DNA from: Phycisphaerae bacterium RAS1
Lineage (GTDB): Bacteria > Planctomycetota > Phycisphaerae > UBA1845 > Fen-1342
Direction: 5' to 3'
Assembly: GCA_007859745.1 (NCBI GenBank)
Contig: SMLU01000001.1
Coordinates: 1,178,001-1,242,000, forward strand
DNA length: 64,000 nt
Shown: positions 24,085 to 34,083 of the stretch, one piece after another
How positions within the stretch are numbered: position 1 is the stretch's first letter
How the letters are laid out: each line of letters opens with the position of its first letter
The notes under the pieces: generated by a model
The model's input: the letters and a program-made list of their open reading frames with translations, nothing else
Told to the model about the DNA's origin: nothing
Databases searched by the model: none
Position numbers and translations under genes: made by a program

Positions 24085-24140
24085 TACAAGGGAGAGAGAG
24101 TTCCAATCGGCCGCACCCCATCACGTCGAGGAGAGAGAAG

Positions 24141-24884
24141 ATGCGCGCGTGTATTGCAGTGTTCGCCGGCGCCGTGCTATGCGCCTCCGTCGCCCGGGCG
24201 GAAGTGCTCTATTTCACGGATCACGAGCTGTTCATGCTCCACAACCAGGCGGTGGGCAAGGTGCTCAAGGGCGTCGAGACGTTCGAGGAGTCGCTCGCCG
24301 AGCCGAACTCCAAGACGCCCTTCCCCAATTCGCTCCAGAACGGCGTCCCGCGGCCGACCTTTCCGAACGGAATCGACGCCGAAAACCTCATCATTCAGAC
24401 CAACATCACGCAGGCCCCCTACCCGCCGACGGTCAACCCGTCGAGCTTCGATCGCGCGCTGTGGGTCAACGGCGCAGGGTTCATCGGCTCCAACAGCATC
24501 AAGGTCGGCACCGATGAGTTCCTGCAAGGGATGTTCTCAAGCCTCGACCTGATCTTCACGTCGAACGACAAGACGGCGGTCGGCGTTGATGTTTCGACCT
24601 TCGCTAACTTCAACAGCGGCCACCAGAACTTCATCTTTTGCGCGTACGACCTGGCCAACAACATCATCGGGACGTACACCATCGCCGGGCCGACGCCGAC
24701 GGAGCCGAGCAAGACCTTTTTCGGGATCTGGTCCAGCGTCCCCATCGGGCGGCTCAACGTGTGGGCCACGTTCGACGTTCCTCAGCCCTTCGCGGTCGAC
24801 AACATCCAGATGTGGGTCCCCGAGCCGGCAACGGCGACGCTGCTCGGCGCCGCGGCGTTGCTCGTGCTGCGGCGTCAGCGCTAG
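24141..24884 (+). CDS. PEP-CTERM sorted exported protein
   Basis: A 247-residue protein with a signal peptide (MRACIAVFAGAVLCASVARA) and a C-terminal PEP-CTERM sorting tail: VPEPATATLLGAAALLVL followed by RRQR. Exosortase recognises this motif and removes or transfers the tail at the membrane. The middle 200 residues are a beta-rich surface domain (ENLIIQTNITQ, SLDLIFTSNDKTAVGVDVST) like those of PEP-CTERM proteins with jelly-roll folds; the ligand is unknown. A strong Shine-Dalgarno (GAGGAGAGAG) precedes the ATG. It is a single-gene unit with its own promoter. No exosortase gene is in the window. Confidence 0.9.
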   Translation: MRACIAVFAGAVLCASVARAEVLYFTDHELFMLHNQAVGKVLKGVETFEESLAEPNSKTPFPNSLQNGVPRPTFPNGIDAENLIIQTNITQAPYPPTVNPSSFDRALWVNGAGFIGSNSIKVGTDEFLQGMFSSLDLIFTSNDKTAVGVDVSTFANFNSGHQNFIFCAYDLANNIIGTYTIAGPTPTEPSKTFFGIWSSVPIGRLNVWATFDVPQPFAVDNIQMWVPEPATATLLGAAALLVLRRQR

Positions 24885-25078
24885 AGTAGCGTCGGTCCTT
24901 TTGGGCCCCCCTGCGGCCAGCCCGTTCGGCGATCATGGGACGCGATCCCGCTTACAAAATCGCAAGGAGACCCGGCTTTCATAGTTTCTCTGTGGCCGAC
25001 GGCGGTCTTCGCGGGTCTTCGTGGAATCGTTGGCTCTGGCGTGCCGACGCTACAGCCGACGCGAAGTTCCGCCGCCCG

Positions 25079-27181
25079 CTACGGATTGGTCCATGCCCGC
25101 CGCAGCGTTTGGATCGGGCAGGTCGGCAATCCGGCCAGAAAGCGCCGCCCGTAGGGTTTGCTGACCGCGCGCGGATCAAGCAGCACGACCAGTCCGCTGT
25201 CGGTCCTGCTGCGAATCAGCCGTCCGAATCCCTGCCGGAATTTGAGGACCGCTTCCGGAAGCTGGTAATCGTTGAACGGATTTCCGCCTTGGCGGCGAAT
25301 CCGGTCGATGCGCGCCTCGACCGTCGGCCGGTCCGGCACGGCGAACGGCAGTTTGGTCACGATCACGCACGACAGCGCTTCGCCCACGACATCCACGCCC
25401 TGCCAGAAGCTGTCAGCGCCGAAGATCGCACAGCGCGGCGTCCGGCGAAACGTGTCGAGCATTTTCGATCGCGGCAGCGACTCGCCCTGCGCCAGGATCG
25501 TGAATCCCTCAGCCAGCAGTTCGTCGCGCACGCGCTCGACGACCTCGTTCAGCATCCGGTAGCTGGTGAAGAGCACGAAGGCGCGCCCCTCGGTCTCGCG
25601 CAGGTAATGCGAGATCGCCCGACCGGCGGCGGCGTTGTAGTTCTGGGTATCCGACGGATCGGGCATGCCGGCTTCAATAACGACGCGCACCTGCCGCTCG
25701 AAATCAAAGGGTGACCCGAGCCGGAGCGTCGCGGCCGTGGGTGAGCCGATGCGTTTCAGGAAATAGTCGAACCCGTGGTCTGTGGCCCGGCCGCGCTCAG
25801 CCGCGCCGTCGCGCCGGACATCCGCATCCGAGGCCGTGCGGTCCGCCGGCGCCCCCACCGGCGGACGCGAGGTTTCAGCGGCGCTTCCGTTCACAGCGTC
25901 GGCCGCCAGGGTAGCGCTGGTCATCACCACGCTCTTGCAGCGCTCAAACAGCAGCTCCCGCAGCATCGGCCCGGCGTCGAGCGGCGCCGCGCACAGCGAA
26001 ACGCGCTGCCGCCGGTGCGCCGCGCCGCCACCGCCGCGCTGTGTTTCAACATCAACCCAGTAGACGTGCCCCTCGTAACTCTGGTCCAGCAGCGCCTCGA
26101 CGTCCGCGGCCGCTTCGCCCGCGCGATTGATGTACGCCTGCAGCTCGAACTGGTCTTCCTCGCGCGGCAGCTTCTTTGCTAGCGGCCGCAGCCGCTCGGC
26201 CAGGTCATTCATCACCGGCGTCAGGGCATTGGGCACCGGGTTCTTCAGAATCAACCGGCCGTTCGAGCGGCCGCGGCTCTGTTGCCAGCTCCATAGGTCG
26301 TTGAAGAACTGCGTGGCCGCCGCGGCGGCCGCGACGGTGGCACGCTTGTGCTCCTCCTCGCCCAACTCCGCCAGGAATCCCTTGCCGGTGCGGTCGTTGA
26401 AGAGCCCGGAGAGCAAGTACTGGATGTGGCTGTTGCTGACGCTGCGGCCGAAGTGATCGACCGCCACCTGTTCCAGCGTGTGCGCCTCGTCGATCACGGC
26501 CAGGTCAAAGTCGGGCAGCACGCTCGCGCCGCTGCGGCGAAGCAGCATGTCCGCCACCAGCAGCGCATGATTCACGACCAGCAGATTCGCGGATTCGGCC
26601 TTTCGCCGGGCGCGCTGATAGAAACACGCCGCGTAGTGCGGGCAGCGGCGGCCCAGGCAGTTGCCGTGCTCGCTGCGGACCTTTTCCCAGACTTCGGGCG
26701 GCGGGGCGTCGGGCAGGTCGCTGAGCGAGCCATCCTGCGTTTTGTAGGCCCAGTCCTCGACGGCGTGCAGCATGGCCAGAGAGGTCTGGTTGGGAAACAG
26801 GGCCCGCTGCCGCTCGCTGGCGCGTTTCAACCGTCGGAGGCCGAGGTAGTTGCTGCGGCCTTTGACGAGTTCAGCCTGAAACTTCGCGTCCAGGGCCGCC
26901 TGCAGGAGCGGAATGTCCTTGTGGATGATCTGTTCCTGGAGGGCGATCGTGTGCGTGCTGATCGCGACACGGCGCTTATTGCGGATCACCTGGTCGATCG
27001 CCGGGAGCAGGTAGGCGAAGGTCTTTCCGACGCCCGTGCCCGCTTCGACCGCAAGGTGGCTCGCGGCTTCAAACGCCTGCGACACAGCCTCGGCCATGGC
27101 CTGCTGCTGCGGGCGCGGCTCATAGGCGCGCAGCGACGCGGCGACGCGGCCGTCCGATGCAAGCCAGTCGGAAATCTGCAT
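25079..27181 (-). CDS. dinG: DinG/XPD-family ATP-dependent DNA helicase
   Basis: A superfamily-2 5'-3' helicase of 700 residues. Motif I is [19 protein letters not shown], the Fe-S cluster cysteines lie in the region [15 protein letters not shown], motif II is [12 protein letters not shown], and the C-terminal motifs include [17 protein letters not shown] and [17 protein letters not shown]. The end LRAF-type region [20 protein letters not shown] is motif VI. DinG helicases unwind R-loops and forked DNA after damage. I take the ATG at 27181; a GTG 36 bases upstream in frame is an alternative. A stretch of about 45 residues ([20 protein letters not shown]) between the domains is a non-conserved insertion. 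Confidence 0.92.
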   Translation of the reverse strand: MQISDWLASDGRVAASLRAYEPRPQQQAMAEAVSQAFEAASHLAVEAGTGVGKTFAYLLPAIDQVIRNKRRVAISTHTIALQEQIIHKDIPLLQAALDAKFQAELVKGRSNYLGLRRLKRASERQRALFPNQTSLAMLHAVEDWAYKTQDGSLSDLPDAPPPEVWEKVRSEHGNCLGRRCPHYAACFYQRARRKAESANLLVVNHALLVADMLLRRSGASVLPDFDLAVIDEAHTLEQVAVDHFGRSVSNSHIQYLLSGLFNDRTGKGFLAELGEEEHKRATVAAAAAATQFFNDLWSWQQSRGRSNGRLILKNPVPNALTPVMNDLAERLRPLAKKLPREEDQFELQAYINRAGEAAADVEALLDQSYEGHVYWVDVETQRGGGGAAHRRQRVSLCAAPLDAGPMLRELLFERCKSVVMTSATLAADAVNGSAAETSRPPVGAPADRTASDADVRRDGAAERGRATDHGFDYFLKRIGSPTAATLRLGSPFDFERQVRVVIEAGMPDPSDTQNYNAAAGRAISHYLRETEGRAFVLFTSYRMLNEVVERVRDELLAEGFTILAQGESLPRSKMLDTFRRTPRCAIFGADSFWQGVDVVGEALSCVIVTKLPFAVPDRPTVEARIDRIRRQGGNPFNDYQLPEAVLKFRQGFGRLIRSRTDSGLVVLLDPRAVSKPYGRRFLAGLPTCPIQTLRRAWTNP

Positions 27182-27230
27182 GCGCGTCAGGATAGCGGCT
27201 TTCGCAGTGAAGCTCACCGAACGGCCGGCG

Positions 27231-28985
27231 CTATTGCACGGCGCCGGCGCCGGGCGCGCCGCCCGGGCCGAGCGTGTCGCCGGAGCCCGGCATGTGCGGC
27301 TGAGACGTGGGCAGCCGAACGACGAACTCGGCTCCGCCGTCTTTCGGATCGTGCTGCTCGATCGTGCCGTGATGCTCCTGTACGATCTTGCGCGCGACGG
27401 GAAGGCCCAGCCCCGTGCCGCCGTGGCCCTTGGTGGAGTGGAAGGCGTTCCAGATGTGCTCTCTCTGATCGGCCGGGACGCCGGGACCGTTGTCCTGCAC
27501 GGTGATGCTGACGTCGCGCGTCTTGGCGTCGTAGCGGGTGCGGACGTTGACGACGCCGCTCTTTCGCTCGACGGCGTCCAGTGCGTTGGCGGCCAGGTTC
27601 AGCACGACCTGGTGAATGCCGTCGTAGTCGAGCGGGATGGGCGGAACGTCGTCGTCCAGGTCTGGCAGCAAAACGACCTGCGCCTCGTCCGCCTGCCGCT
27701 GCACGAGCGAGATCACATCCTCGACGATCTTGTTGACCGACATTATCTCCAGGCGCGGCTCGCGCTGTTTGCTGAAGGCGAGCATGTTCAGCATCAGGTT
27801 GTAGGACTTGTCGAGATTTCGCTCGACAATCCGCCAGCCCTGTGTCGTCATCGCGAAATCGCGGTGCTCCAGGCCGCGCTCCAGAACATCGGCTCCGCTG
27901 CGCATGCCCTGCAGGATGTTCTTAATGTAATGCGACAAATACGCGACCGCTTCGCCCGCCGCCGCCAACCGCTCGCGCTGCAAGTGCTGCTGCACCAGCC
28001 GGGCGTTTTCGATCGCCAGGCCGGTCTGATAGCCGATGGCGGTCATCAGCCGCAGTTCCTGCTCGGTGTAAGTGTGCTTGGTGACCGGGCAGTCGAGGTG
28101 GATGACGCCCAGAATCTGCTCGCGGGCGACGATCGGCACGCAGATCACCGAACGCATGCCCAGATTCTGCACGCTCTTTCCGCTGCGAAAACGCTGGTCG
28201 GCGACGATGTTGGAGCAGAGCACGCCCTCGCGCAGCTCAATCACGTGGTTGATCACAGTGCGCGAGGTGATGATCGCCTTGGACTCGCCATCGTCGGCAG
28301 CCGCGCGCTGCCGATAGCGGAGCACGTCCGGGAGCAACTCGCCCGTGGCGTCGTCACGAATGAAGATAACGCCGCGATCGACATCCACTTCTTCGAACAC
28401 GATGTCCATCACGCGCGCGGTGAGCTGGTCGGCGGACAGCAGGCTGCCGATCACGTCCGACAGCTCGCGCATCACGCGCCACGCCTTGACCGCGTACGCC
28501 GTCTCGGGCGCGGCCATCACCACGCTGTCTTCGTTGCTGGGGAAGCTGGCCATGATTGACGCGTCGACCGACTGGCTTCCGGCGTCGAGCGTCACCAGGT
28601 CCTGCGGGATTCCGGCGCCGTGAAGCTGCTGCACGGATTCGTCGCCGGCGTAGACCAGCAGCGTGCTGCCGACGCGAATCTGATCGCCATGCTTGAGCTT
28701 CACCGGCTTGTTGACGCGCACGCCGTTGATGAACGTGCCGTTGGCGCTGTGCAGATCGCTCAGCGTCCACGCGCCGTCCTGTGAACGCATCTCGGCGTGT
28801 CGGCGGCTGATGGTCTGGTCGGTGAGCGGCACCTGGTCGGAGCCGCGGCCGATCATCACCACCTCGTCGCCGGTGCGAAGCGTGCGGCCCTTGTCGGGAC
28901 CCTGAAGCACGATCAGCGTCGCCACCAGACACTCCGAACTGGAAAGCGCAACCGGCATGGATTTGGCGGCCGGGCTGGCTGGCAT
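27231..28985 (-). CDS. FHA-GAF sensor histidine kinase
   Basis: A 584-residue soluble signalling protein. An FHA phosphothreonine-binding domain comes first (about 20-115: [28 protein letters not shown]). A GAF domain follows (about 170-330: [30 protein letters not shown]). The kinase core is next: the H-box [14 protein letters not shown], an N-box [13 protein letters not shown], and the ATP lid [12 protein letters not shown] and [14 protein letters not shown]. There is no membrane helix. The FHA domain suggests its input is a Ser/Thr kinase signal, a mixture found in Planctomycetota. No response regulator is adjacent. It precedes dinG by 50 bp on the same strand. The ATG at 28985 or 28958 may be the start. 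Confidence 0.88.
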   Translation of the reverse strand: MPASPAAKSMPVALSSSECLVATLIVLQGPDKGRTLRTGDEVVMIGRGSDQVPLTDQTISRRHAEMRSQDGAWTLSDLHSANGTFINGVRVNKPVKLKHGDQIRVGSTLLVYAGDESVQQLHGAGIPQDLVTLDAGSQSVDASIMASFPSNEDSVVMAAPETAYAVKAWRVMRELSDVIGSLLSADQLTARVMDIVFEEVDVDRGVIFIRDDATGELLPDVLRYRQRAAADDGESKAIITSRTVINHVIELREGVLCSNIVADQRFRSGKSVQNLGMRSVICVPIVAREQILGVIHLDCPVTKHTYTEQELRLMTAIGYQTGLAIENARLVQQHLQRERLAAAGEAVAYLSHYIKNILQGMRSGADVLERGLEHRDFAMTTQGWRIVERNLDKSYNLMLNMLAFSKQREPRLEIMSVNKIVEDVISLVQRQADEAQVVLLPDLDDDVPPIPLDYDGIHQVVLNLAANALDAVERKSGVVNVRTRYDAKTRDVSITVQDNGPGVPADQREHIWNAFHSTKGHGGTGLGLPVARKIVQEHHGTIEQHDPKDGGAEFVVRLPTSQPHMPGSGDTLGPGGAPGAGAVQ

Positions 28986-29097
28986 CAGTTTACGGCATTT
29001 AACAACTTTGTTGACATACCCTTATACGGATATTACGCAGGCGTGGTTTCAGCGGTTCGAAACCGGATGCTGGGTGAGCGCATGGGGGGACGGCCCC

Positions 29098-29141
29098 TGG
29101 CCGGTCGCAATCCGAACAAAAAAAAACGAGACCGGCCAGCG
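29098..29141. terminator. Hairpin with internal A-tract
   Basis: CTGGCCGGTC (29098-29107) and GACCGGCCAG (29132-29141) form a perfect 10-bp stem; the loop holds nine consecutive A. It lies between the cold-shock gene end and the kinase gene start. A 9-T run on the minus strand is in the loop rather than after the stem, so its role as a terminator is unsure. Confidence 0.45.
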
Positions 29142-29236
29142 ACCGGTCCCCCAACTGACCACGGTCTACGCGCAGAGTGCGGGTTCCCGCGACGGAGCCG
29201 ACCACGTTTGATCGCACTCACGACGTCGCGCCGGCG

Positions 29237-29449
29237 CTAGATTGCCACGGCTTGCATCTGGCGAACCTGCCCGGCCTGGTAGCCCTTAGGCGTCTCAAGC
29301 AGCTCGTAGGCGACATGTTCGCCTTCGCGAAGCGACCGGAAGCCATCGCCTTCGATGCTGCTGTAGTGGACGAAGACGTCCTGGCCCTCCGGTCCGACGA
29401 TAAATCCGTAACCCTTCTTCGCGTCAAACCACTTGACTTGGCCGGTCAT
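29237..29449 (-). CDS. csp: Cold-shock domain protein
   Basis: A 70-residue single-domain cold-shock protein. RNP1 is KKGYGFIVG and RNP2 is DVFVHYSSI; the family start MTGQVKWFDA is at the ATG at 29449, preceded by GGAGG. These proteins bind single-stranded RNA and DNA and melt RNA structure. The C-terminal half ELLETPKGYQAGQVRQM is typical. Its 5' region (29450-29730) has no gene and may be a long leader, as in classical csp genes, but I see no defined RNA element. Confidence 0.93.
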   Translation of the reverse strand: MTGQVKWFDAKKGYGFIVGPEGQDVFVHYSSIEGDGFRSLREGEHVAYELLETPKGYQAGQVRQMQAVAI

Positions 29450-29730
29450 TTTGCCGACCTCCGCGGGCCACTGAGCGGGATGTGAGTTCCTGGCCCGAAA
29501 CAAAAAGCCCGCCTGCCGGCGGAAGAAGCGATGGACGAGGGCCGGATGCTCGATCCGACGCTGACGATTTGGCCGCGCGACAACGAGTTTCGGCAGAGAG
29601 ACGTGCTCGTTCGCGACGGAGACTCGTCCGTACCTAGACTGGACCTTAACAAATGATCGGACGCTTGCCAATTGGAACTATTCTTAGTGCGTTCGCGTAT
29701 CGATTTGGAACGGGCCCAAGCCGCTGCCCG
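29450..29730. other. Gene-free region upstream of the cold-shock gene
   Basis: No gene, repeat or confident promoter is seen. It may be the leader of the csp transcript. Confidence 0.4.
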
Positions 29731-29958
29731 CTATGCTCCTCGTCGGAAGACCATCTGCCCCCGTAGCTCAAGGAGAAGCGCCTCAATGACCCGCGGGATT
29801 CCGGTTTCGACGGCGTAGGTTCCTGCGCGCACCGACCGTCGGAGGGCGGCGATTCCAGATTTCTCGGGAACGCATCGGACCAGCCGAAGGCGTGCCCGAG
29901 GAGTCTCACATTCTGCTGGTTGAGATTCGCGCTGTTTCGCGCCCATACGGATTCTCAC
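29731..29958 (-). CDS. Possible FlgM-like anti-sigma factor
   Basis: A 75-residue frame beginning at GTG 29958 or ATG 29946. The C-terminal part, IAALRRSVRAGTYAVETGIP followed by RVIEALLLELRG, resembles the sigma28-binding helices of FlgM (typically RxxAIxxGxYxxD...xxALLxEL). The N-terminal half is basic and unstructured-looking, as in FlgM. No flagellar genes are in the window. The similarity is short and by eye, so this could also be a chance frame. A homologue search with conservation of the GTY core would decide. Confidence 0.35.
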   Translation of the reverse strand: MRIRMGAKQRESQPAECETPRARLRLVRCVPEKSGIAALRRSVRAGTYAVETGIPRVIEALLLELRGQMVFRRGA

Positions 29959-30065
29959 GGATACCCTGATCGGGTTATCGGCACCGGCGCAGATTCGCGC
30001 GCGAGAATTGCTGCCGGGGCGCGAAATATGCGCGCCCCCACCCGCGCCCTTTGGCCCTGGCGTGG

Positions 30066-30452
30066 CTACTCGGGCCGGTCGTCCGCGATGTCGGGTTCCG
30101 GGCGGGATTTGGTCAGCGCGAAGTCGCCCACCGGCGCGACCTTGCGGTATCCCAGGTACTTCAGCAGATCGAGAATCTCGGTCCAGGTCGGAAACGGGCG
30201 GAAATTCACGCGCTTGTATTCGTCGATGGCCTTGATGAAATCGAGCTGCTCCTCGTCCATGTGGCCGCCTTCGGCGGCAATGCGAGACTCCGGGCGCCGA
30301 CGCCCAGGGCCGCGACGACGATCGAGGCCGGACCGGCGGTCTGAGGTTTCGGGGCGATCCGTGCCCTTGGGGGAGGCGGATGCTGCTGGTCTTGCGGCTG
30401 GGGCGGGTTTATCGATCGCCGCAGGAGGCGATTGGATGGTGGGGGTTTTCAT
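30066..30452 (-). CDS. Conserved small protein of unknown function
   Basis: A 128-residue protein from the ATG at 30452. The N-terminal 65 residues are low-complexity (Pro/Ala, then SDRRSGLDRRRGPGRRRPES). The C-terminal 60 residues are compact and look conserved: MDEEQLDFIKAIDEYKRVNF, RPFPTWTEILDLLKYLGYRK. The pattern resembles a short helical domain often found in Planctomycetota proteins annotated as hypothetical. The likely original start is the Met of MDEEQ, with the basic part as an extension that may bind nucleic acid. No function is known. Confidence 0.65.
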   Translation of the reverse strand: MKTPTIQSPPAAIDKPAPAARPAASASPKGTDRPETSDRRSGLDRRRGPGRRRPESRIAAEGGHMDEEQLDFIKAIDEYKRVNFRPFPTWTEILDLLKYLGYRKVAPVGDFALTKSRPEPDIADDRPE

Positions 30453-30569
30453 GTCGTCGCTATCGGCATGATCGCCGGTGAAACGGAAGGCCGCCGCGCG
30501 GGCCGTGCGCGAAGGTGTGCAGCGAGCTGGCTTGTGCGACAAGCAGCTCTGGCCGACTGGGGACGACAA

Positions 30570-30596
30570 CCCGCCGCTTGGCGCGGCGGGTTCGGA
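30570..30596. repeat. REP-like half-site, copy A3
   Basis: CCCGCCGCTTGGCGCGGCGG plus GTTCGGA, a single right-hand half of family A without a facing left half. It is the main content of the gene-free stretch 30453-30773, together with the promoter at 30656. Confidence 0.85.
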
Positions 30597-30655
30597 CGGA
30601 TCGCAACGAACCGCATCCGGATGCGGCCGCGCGGCGGGCGCCGCCCGAAGCGTGC

Positions 30656-30684
30656 TTGTAAGTCCTGCAAAATCAGTGTATAGG
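30656..30684 (+). promoter_or_regulatory. Sigma70-type promoter of the PAS-kinase operon
   Basis: TTGTAA (30656-30661) and TATAGG (30679-30684) with a 17-bp spacer, 90 bp before the histidine kinase start. Confidence 0.5.
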
Positions 30685-30773
30685 AGCACTTAGAGGCGAG
30701 CGCACCCGCGGCGACGCCAGGTCACTTCGGGCTGCGGCGCGACGACGGGCGACCAACTTCCCCAGGGCCTCGC

Positions 30774-32846
30774 ATGCGGCAGGTCGGCAAGTCCACAGAG
30801 CAGTTGCTCGACGAGATTCTTGCGCTACGCTCGCGCATTTCGGAAGAGGACCGCGTCCACGAAGCGCTGCGGCGGGAACGGGACTTTGTCTCGGCCGTCA
30901 TGGACACGCTTGACGCGCTCGTCGTCGTGCTGGATCGAAACGGTCGGGTCATTCGCTTCAACCGCGCCTGCGAGCGCGTGAGCGGATATGCCTTTGAGGA
31001 CGTGCGCGGCAGGCCGATCTGGGAAGTGCTGATTCCGCCGGAAGAGGTGCCCGGCGTGCAGAGCATTTTCGCGTCGCTGGCGATCGACTGTCTTCCGACG
31101 CGCTATCAGAACTTCTGGAAGACGCGGGACGGCCGGCTGCGCTGGATTTCCTGGTCGAATACGGTGCTCACCAACGAGGGGATCGCCGAGTGGGTGATCG
31201 GGACGGGCGTGGACCAGACCGAAGCGCGCGCGGCAGCCGAGGCGCTGCGCGAGAGCGAGGAGCGATACCGCGCGCTCGCCAACCATAGCGCCGTCGGCAT
31301 CTGGCAGGTCGGCGTCGACAACCGCACCATTTTCGTCAATCCCTCGATGTGCCGCATGCTCGAGGTTGACTCGCCCGGCGAGTTGATTGACTCGACGTTT
31401 CACCGGTTCTTTACACCCGAGAGCCTCGAGCGCATGAAGGGCGAACATCAAAAGCGCCCCTCGGGGCAGGCGTCGGCGTACGAGGCCGAGCTGGTCGGCG
31501 TTCGCGGGGGCCGGTGCCACGTCCTGATTTCGGGCGCTCCGGTGATGAGCGCCGCTGGGCAGCTTCAGTCCATGATCGGCACGTTCACGGACATCAGCAA
31601 GCGAAAGGCGGCGGAGGCGGCGCTGCGGCGAGCGCATGATGAGCTCGAAGTGCGCGTCGCCGAGCGGACGCGCTCGCTGACGATCGCCAACGAGCAGCTC
31701 AGCGCCGAGGTGGAGCGCCGCAAGGCGATCGAGGAGGCCCTGCGCGAGTCGGAGCAGCGCTGGCGGCGGCTGGTGGAATACGCGCCCGATTTCATTCTGC
31801 TGGTCGACGAGCACATGCGGATCACGTTCATCAACCGTGTGCCGGAGGGGATGGACGTGGGGAGCGTGCTGGGTGCGGACATGTTCGATTTCGTGCTGCC
31901 GCGCGAGCGGGCGCGGCTGCACGGGCTGCTGAACCAGGTATACCGGCAAGGCCGCACCGTGCAGTATGAGATTGAGGGAGTGACGCCGGCGGGCGTGGCC
32001 TGGTATGCCGCTCGAGCCGGGCCGATTACGCGCGACGGCGCCGTGTCTGAGATCATCATCGTCGCCACCGATATCACGGCGCGCATGCAATCGGAGGAAC
32101 GGGATCGCGCGCACCGCGAAATGCTGGCGCACGTCTCGCGCCTCAGCACGCTGGGCGAGATGGCGGCCGGAATGGCGCACGAGATCAACCAGCCGCTGTG
32201 CGCCGCGACCACGAACATCGAAGCGGCGATCAACCAACTGCGGGCGCGCCGCGCCGGCAGCCCGGAAGCGACCAGTCTGCGGAACGCCCTGGACCAGACG
32301 CATCGCGCCGGCGAAATCATCCGCCGCATCCGCAGCTTCGCGCGGCGGCGCGTCCCGTCGCAGGAAGCGGTTGATCTCCGCGAGCTGGTGCAGGAATCGG
32401 CGGACTTGCTGCAACCCGAAGCGCGCCGGGCGGAGGCCGGGATTGTCCTCAGCCTGCCGGACGAGCCGCTGCCGGCGCCGGTTGACGCGCTGCAGGTTGA
32501 GCAGGTGCTGGTCAACCTGATGCGCAACGCGATCGACGCGGTCCAGCGGTCGCCGGGCCGCACGCGTCGCATCACGGTGGAAGCCCGCCGGGCCGGCTCG
32601 GAAACGCTGGAGGTCGCCGTTCGAGACAGCGGTCCGGGCGTTCCCGCCGAGCAGCTCGACCGCGTCTTCGAGCCGTTCTTCACGACGAGTACGAGCGGAC
32701 TGGGGCTGGGGCTGACCATCAGCCGGTCCATCATCGAGGCGCACGGCGGTCGGCTATGGGCGGTCGCGTCCTCCGAGCATCAACCGGGCGGCGCGTTTCG
32801 ATTCACGCTCCCGCTGGCCCACGGAGAGAATCATGACGGCGATTGA
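30774..32846 (+). CDS. Multi-PAS sensor histidine kinase (FixL-like)
   Basis: A 690-residue cytoplasmic kinase with no membrane helix. Three PAS domains lie at about 40-155 (LVVVLDRNGRVIRFNRACER), 160-280 (WQVGVDNRTIFVNPSMCRML) and 325-440 (ILLVDEHMRITFINRVPEG), with a coiled coil between the second and third. The HisKA box is LGEMAAGMAHEINQPLCAAT, and the ATPase part has NLMRNAIDAVQRS, VRDSGPGVPAEQ and GLGLGLTISRSII. This form of kinase (HEINQPL box) is that of FixL/DctB-type sensors. No heme-binding His is evident in the PAS domains, so the signal is unknown. It overlaps the response-regulator gene by 14 bases. Confidence 0.9.
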   Translation: MRQVGKSTEQLLDEILALRSRISEEDRVHEALRRERDFVSAVMDTLDALVVVLDRNGRVIRFNRACERVSGYAFEDVRGRPIWEVLIPPEEVPGVQSIFASLAIDCLPTRYQNFWKTRDGRLRWISWSNTVLTNEGIAEWVIGTGVDQTEARAAAEALRESEERYRALANHSAVGIWQVGVDNRTIFVNPSMCRMLEVDSPGELIDSTFHRFFTPESLERMKGEHQKRPSGQASAYEAELVGVRGGRCHVLISGAPVMSAAGQLQSMIGTFTDISKRKAAEAALRRAHDELEVRVAERTRSLTIANEQLSAEVERRKAIEEALRESEQRWRRLVEYAPDFILLVDEHMRITFINRVPEGMDVGSVLGADMFDFVLPRERARLHGLLNQVYRQGRTVQYEIEGVTPAGVAWYAARAGPITRDGAVSEIIIVATDITARMQSEERDRAHREMLAHVSRLSTLGEMAAGMAHEINQPLCAATTNIEAAINQLRARRAGSPEATSLRNALDQTHRAGEIIRRIRSFARRRVPSQEAVDLRELVQESADLLQPEARRAEAGIVLSLPDEPLPAPVDALQVEQVLVNLMRNAIDAVQRSPGRTRRITVEARRAGSETLEVAVRDSGPGVPAEQLDRVFEPFFTTSTSGLGLGLTISRSIIEAHGGRLWAVASSEHQPGGAFRFTLPLAHGENHDGD

Positions 32847-33450
32847 GCCAACGGTTTTCGTCGTTGACGACGACGCGGCGGTCGGCGAGGGGATCCGCAA
32901 CCTGCTGGCCTCCCTTGAAATTCCGGTCGAGACGTACCCGTCCGCCCAGGCATTCCTCAACGGTTACGACGCATCGCGGGCCGGCTGCCTGCTGCTCGAC
33001 GTCCGAATGCCCGGAATGAGCGGACCCGAGCTGCAGGAGCTGCTGGCCGCGCGGCGCATCGAGCTGCCGATCATCTTCATCACCGGCCATGGCGACATCC
33101 CGATGGCGGTCCAGGCGATCAAGCGCGGGGCCGTGGACGTGCTCGAGAAGCCCTTCCGCCAGGAAGCGCTGCTGGAGCGCGTGCAGCAGGCCTTTGCCCG
33201 CGATCGGCAGGCGCGCGAGCGCCGCGCGGCGCGGGTGGACGTCTCGCAGCGCATGGAGTCGCTCACGCCGCGCGAGCGCGACGTCCTGCGATTCCTGTTG
33301 CGCGGGGATTCCGCCGACCAGATTGCGGCGGCGATGAAGCTGAGCTCCAAGACGATCTACGTGCATCGGGGGAACCTGCTGGACAAACTGGGGGCCCGCT
33401 CGGTAGCCGACTTGATCCGAATGTGGTCCGTGCTGGAGCCGAGCAAGTGA
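32833..33450 (+). CDS. FixJ/NarL-type response regulator
   Basis: A 205-residue two-domain regulator. The receiver domain has the acidic pair DDD (residues 11-13), the phospho-acceptor in LLLDVRMPGMSG (about residue 55), Thr in FITGHGD and Lys in LEKPFR. The LuxR-type helix-turn-helix is LTPRERDVLRFLLRGDSADQ followed by KLSSKTIYVHRGNLLDKLGA. It is the FixJ/TodT arrangement and surely the partner of the kinase encoded just upstream, with which it overlaps. Its target promoters are unknown; none of the neighbouring genes shows a clear binding site. The rdgB gene starts inside its stop codon. Confidence 0.93.
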   Translation: MTAIEPTVFVVDDDAAVGEGIRNLLASLEIPVETYPSAQAFLNGYDASRAGCLLLDVRMPGMSGPELQELLAARRIELPIIFITGHGDIPMAVQAIKRGAVDVLEKPFRQEALLERVQQAFARDRQARERRAARVDVSQRMESLTPRERDVLRFLLRGDSADQIAAAMKLSSKTIYVHRGNLLDKLGARSVADLIRMWSVLEPSK

Positions 33451-34058
33451 CCCAGGCGCACTACGAGATTCTCCTGGCCACGCGCAGCACCGCGAAAATC
33501 AGGGAGATCCGGCAGATGACGGCCGACGCGCCGATTCGCTGGCGCGGGCTGGACGAGTTCCCCGGCGTGCCGGAGGCGCCGGAAGAAGAAGCTACGTTTG
33601 CGGGCAATGCGCGGAGCAAGGCGTTCTTCTACGCGCGGCATACCGGTCTGCCGACGCTGGCCGACGACTCCGGCTTGGAAGTGGACGCGTTGGACGGGAA
33701 GCCGGGCGTGAATTCAGCGTACTTTGCCGGCACGCCGCGCGACGACCAGGCCAACAACCGCCGGCTGATCGCCGAGCTGGCGGGGGTGGCGCGAGAACGG
33801 CGGACGGCGCGCTATCGCTGCGTCATGGTATTCGTCGACGCGGGCCGGGTGCTTTTTGAAACGACGGGATCGATGGAGGGGCTGATCATGGATGAGCCGC
33901 GCGGCGCCGGCGGCTTCGGCTACGACCCGTATTTTTTTGTGCCGGCCTGCGGCCGAACCGCGGCCGAATTGTCGGCCGAGGAGAAGAACGCGATCAGCCA
34001 TCGCGGCCACGCGCTGCGCGACGCGCTGCGCTGGTTGCAGCGGCTGGCCGGTTCCTGA
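33447..34058 (+). CDS. rdgB: Non-canonical purine NTP pyrophosphatase
   Basis: The enzyme hydrolyses ITP, dITP and XTP to monophosphates, keeping deaminated purines out of nucleic acids. The 203-residue protein has the family blocks LLATRSTAKIREI, ATFAGNARSKAFFYARHTG, LADDSGLEVDALDGKPGVNS, GGFGYDPYFFVP and EEKNAISHRGHAL. The start is a GTG at 33447 that overlaps the TGA of the response regulator (GTGA). An upstream in-frame start at 33423 would place six to eight unlikely residues in front. A housekeeping gene in an operon with a two-component pair is unusual and probably reflects read-through rather than function. Confidence 0.93.
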   Translation: MTQAHYEILLATRSTAKIREIRQMTADAPIRWRGLDEFPGVPEAPEEEATFAGNARSKAFFYARHTGLPTLADDSGLEVDALDGKPGVNSAYFAGTPRDDQANNRRLIAELAGVARERRTARYRCVMVFVDAGRVLFETTGSMEGLIMDEPRGAGGFGYDPYFFVPACGRTAAELSAEEKNAISHRGHALRDALRWLQRLAGS

Positions 34059-34083
34059 GCGTGTCGCGGGCGGCGCGCGACCC

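Noticed and set aside
29795-29860. Stretch resembling the 5' end of tmRNA (ATTCCGGTTTCGACGGCG)
   Set aside because: No matching 3' end, TPsiC-like loop or tag-coding stretch follows within 400 bases, and the same bases fit a small minus-strand frame.
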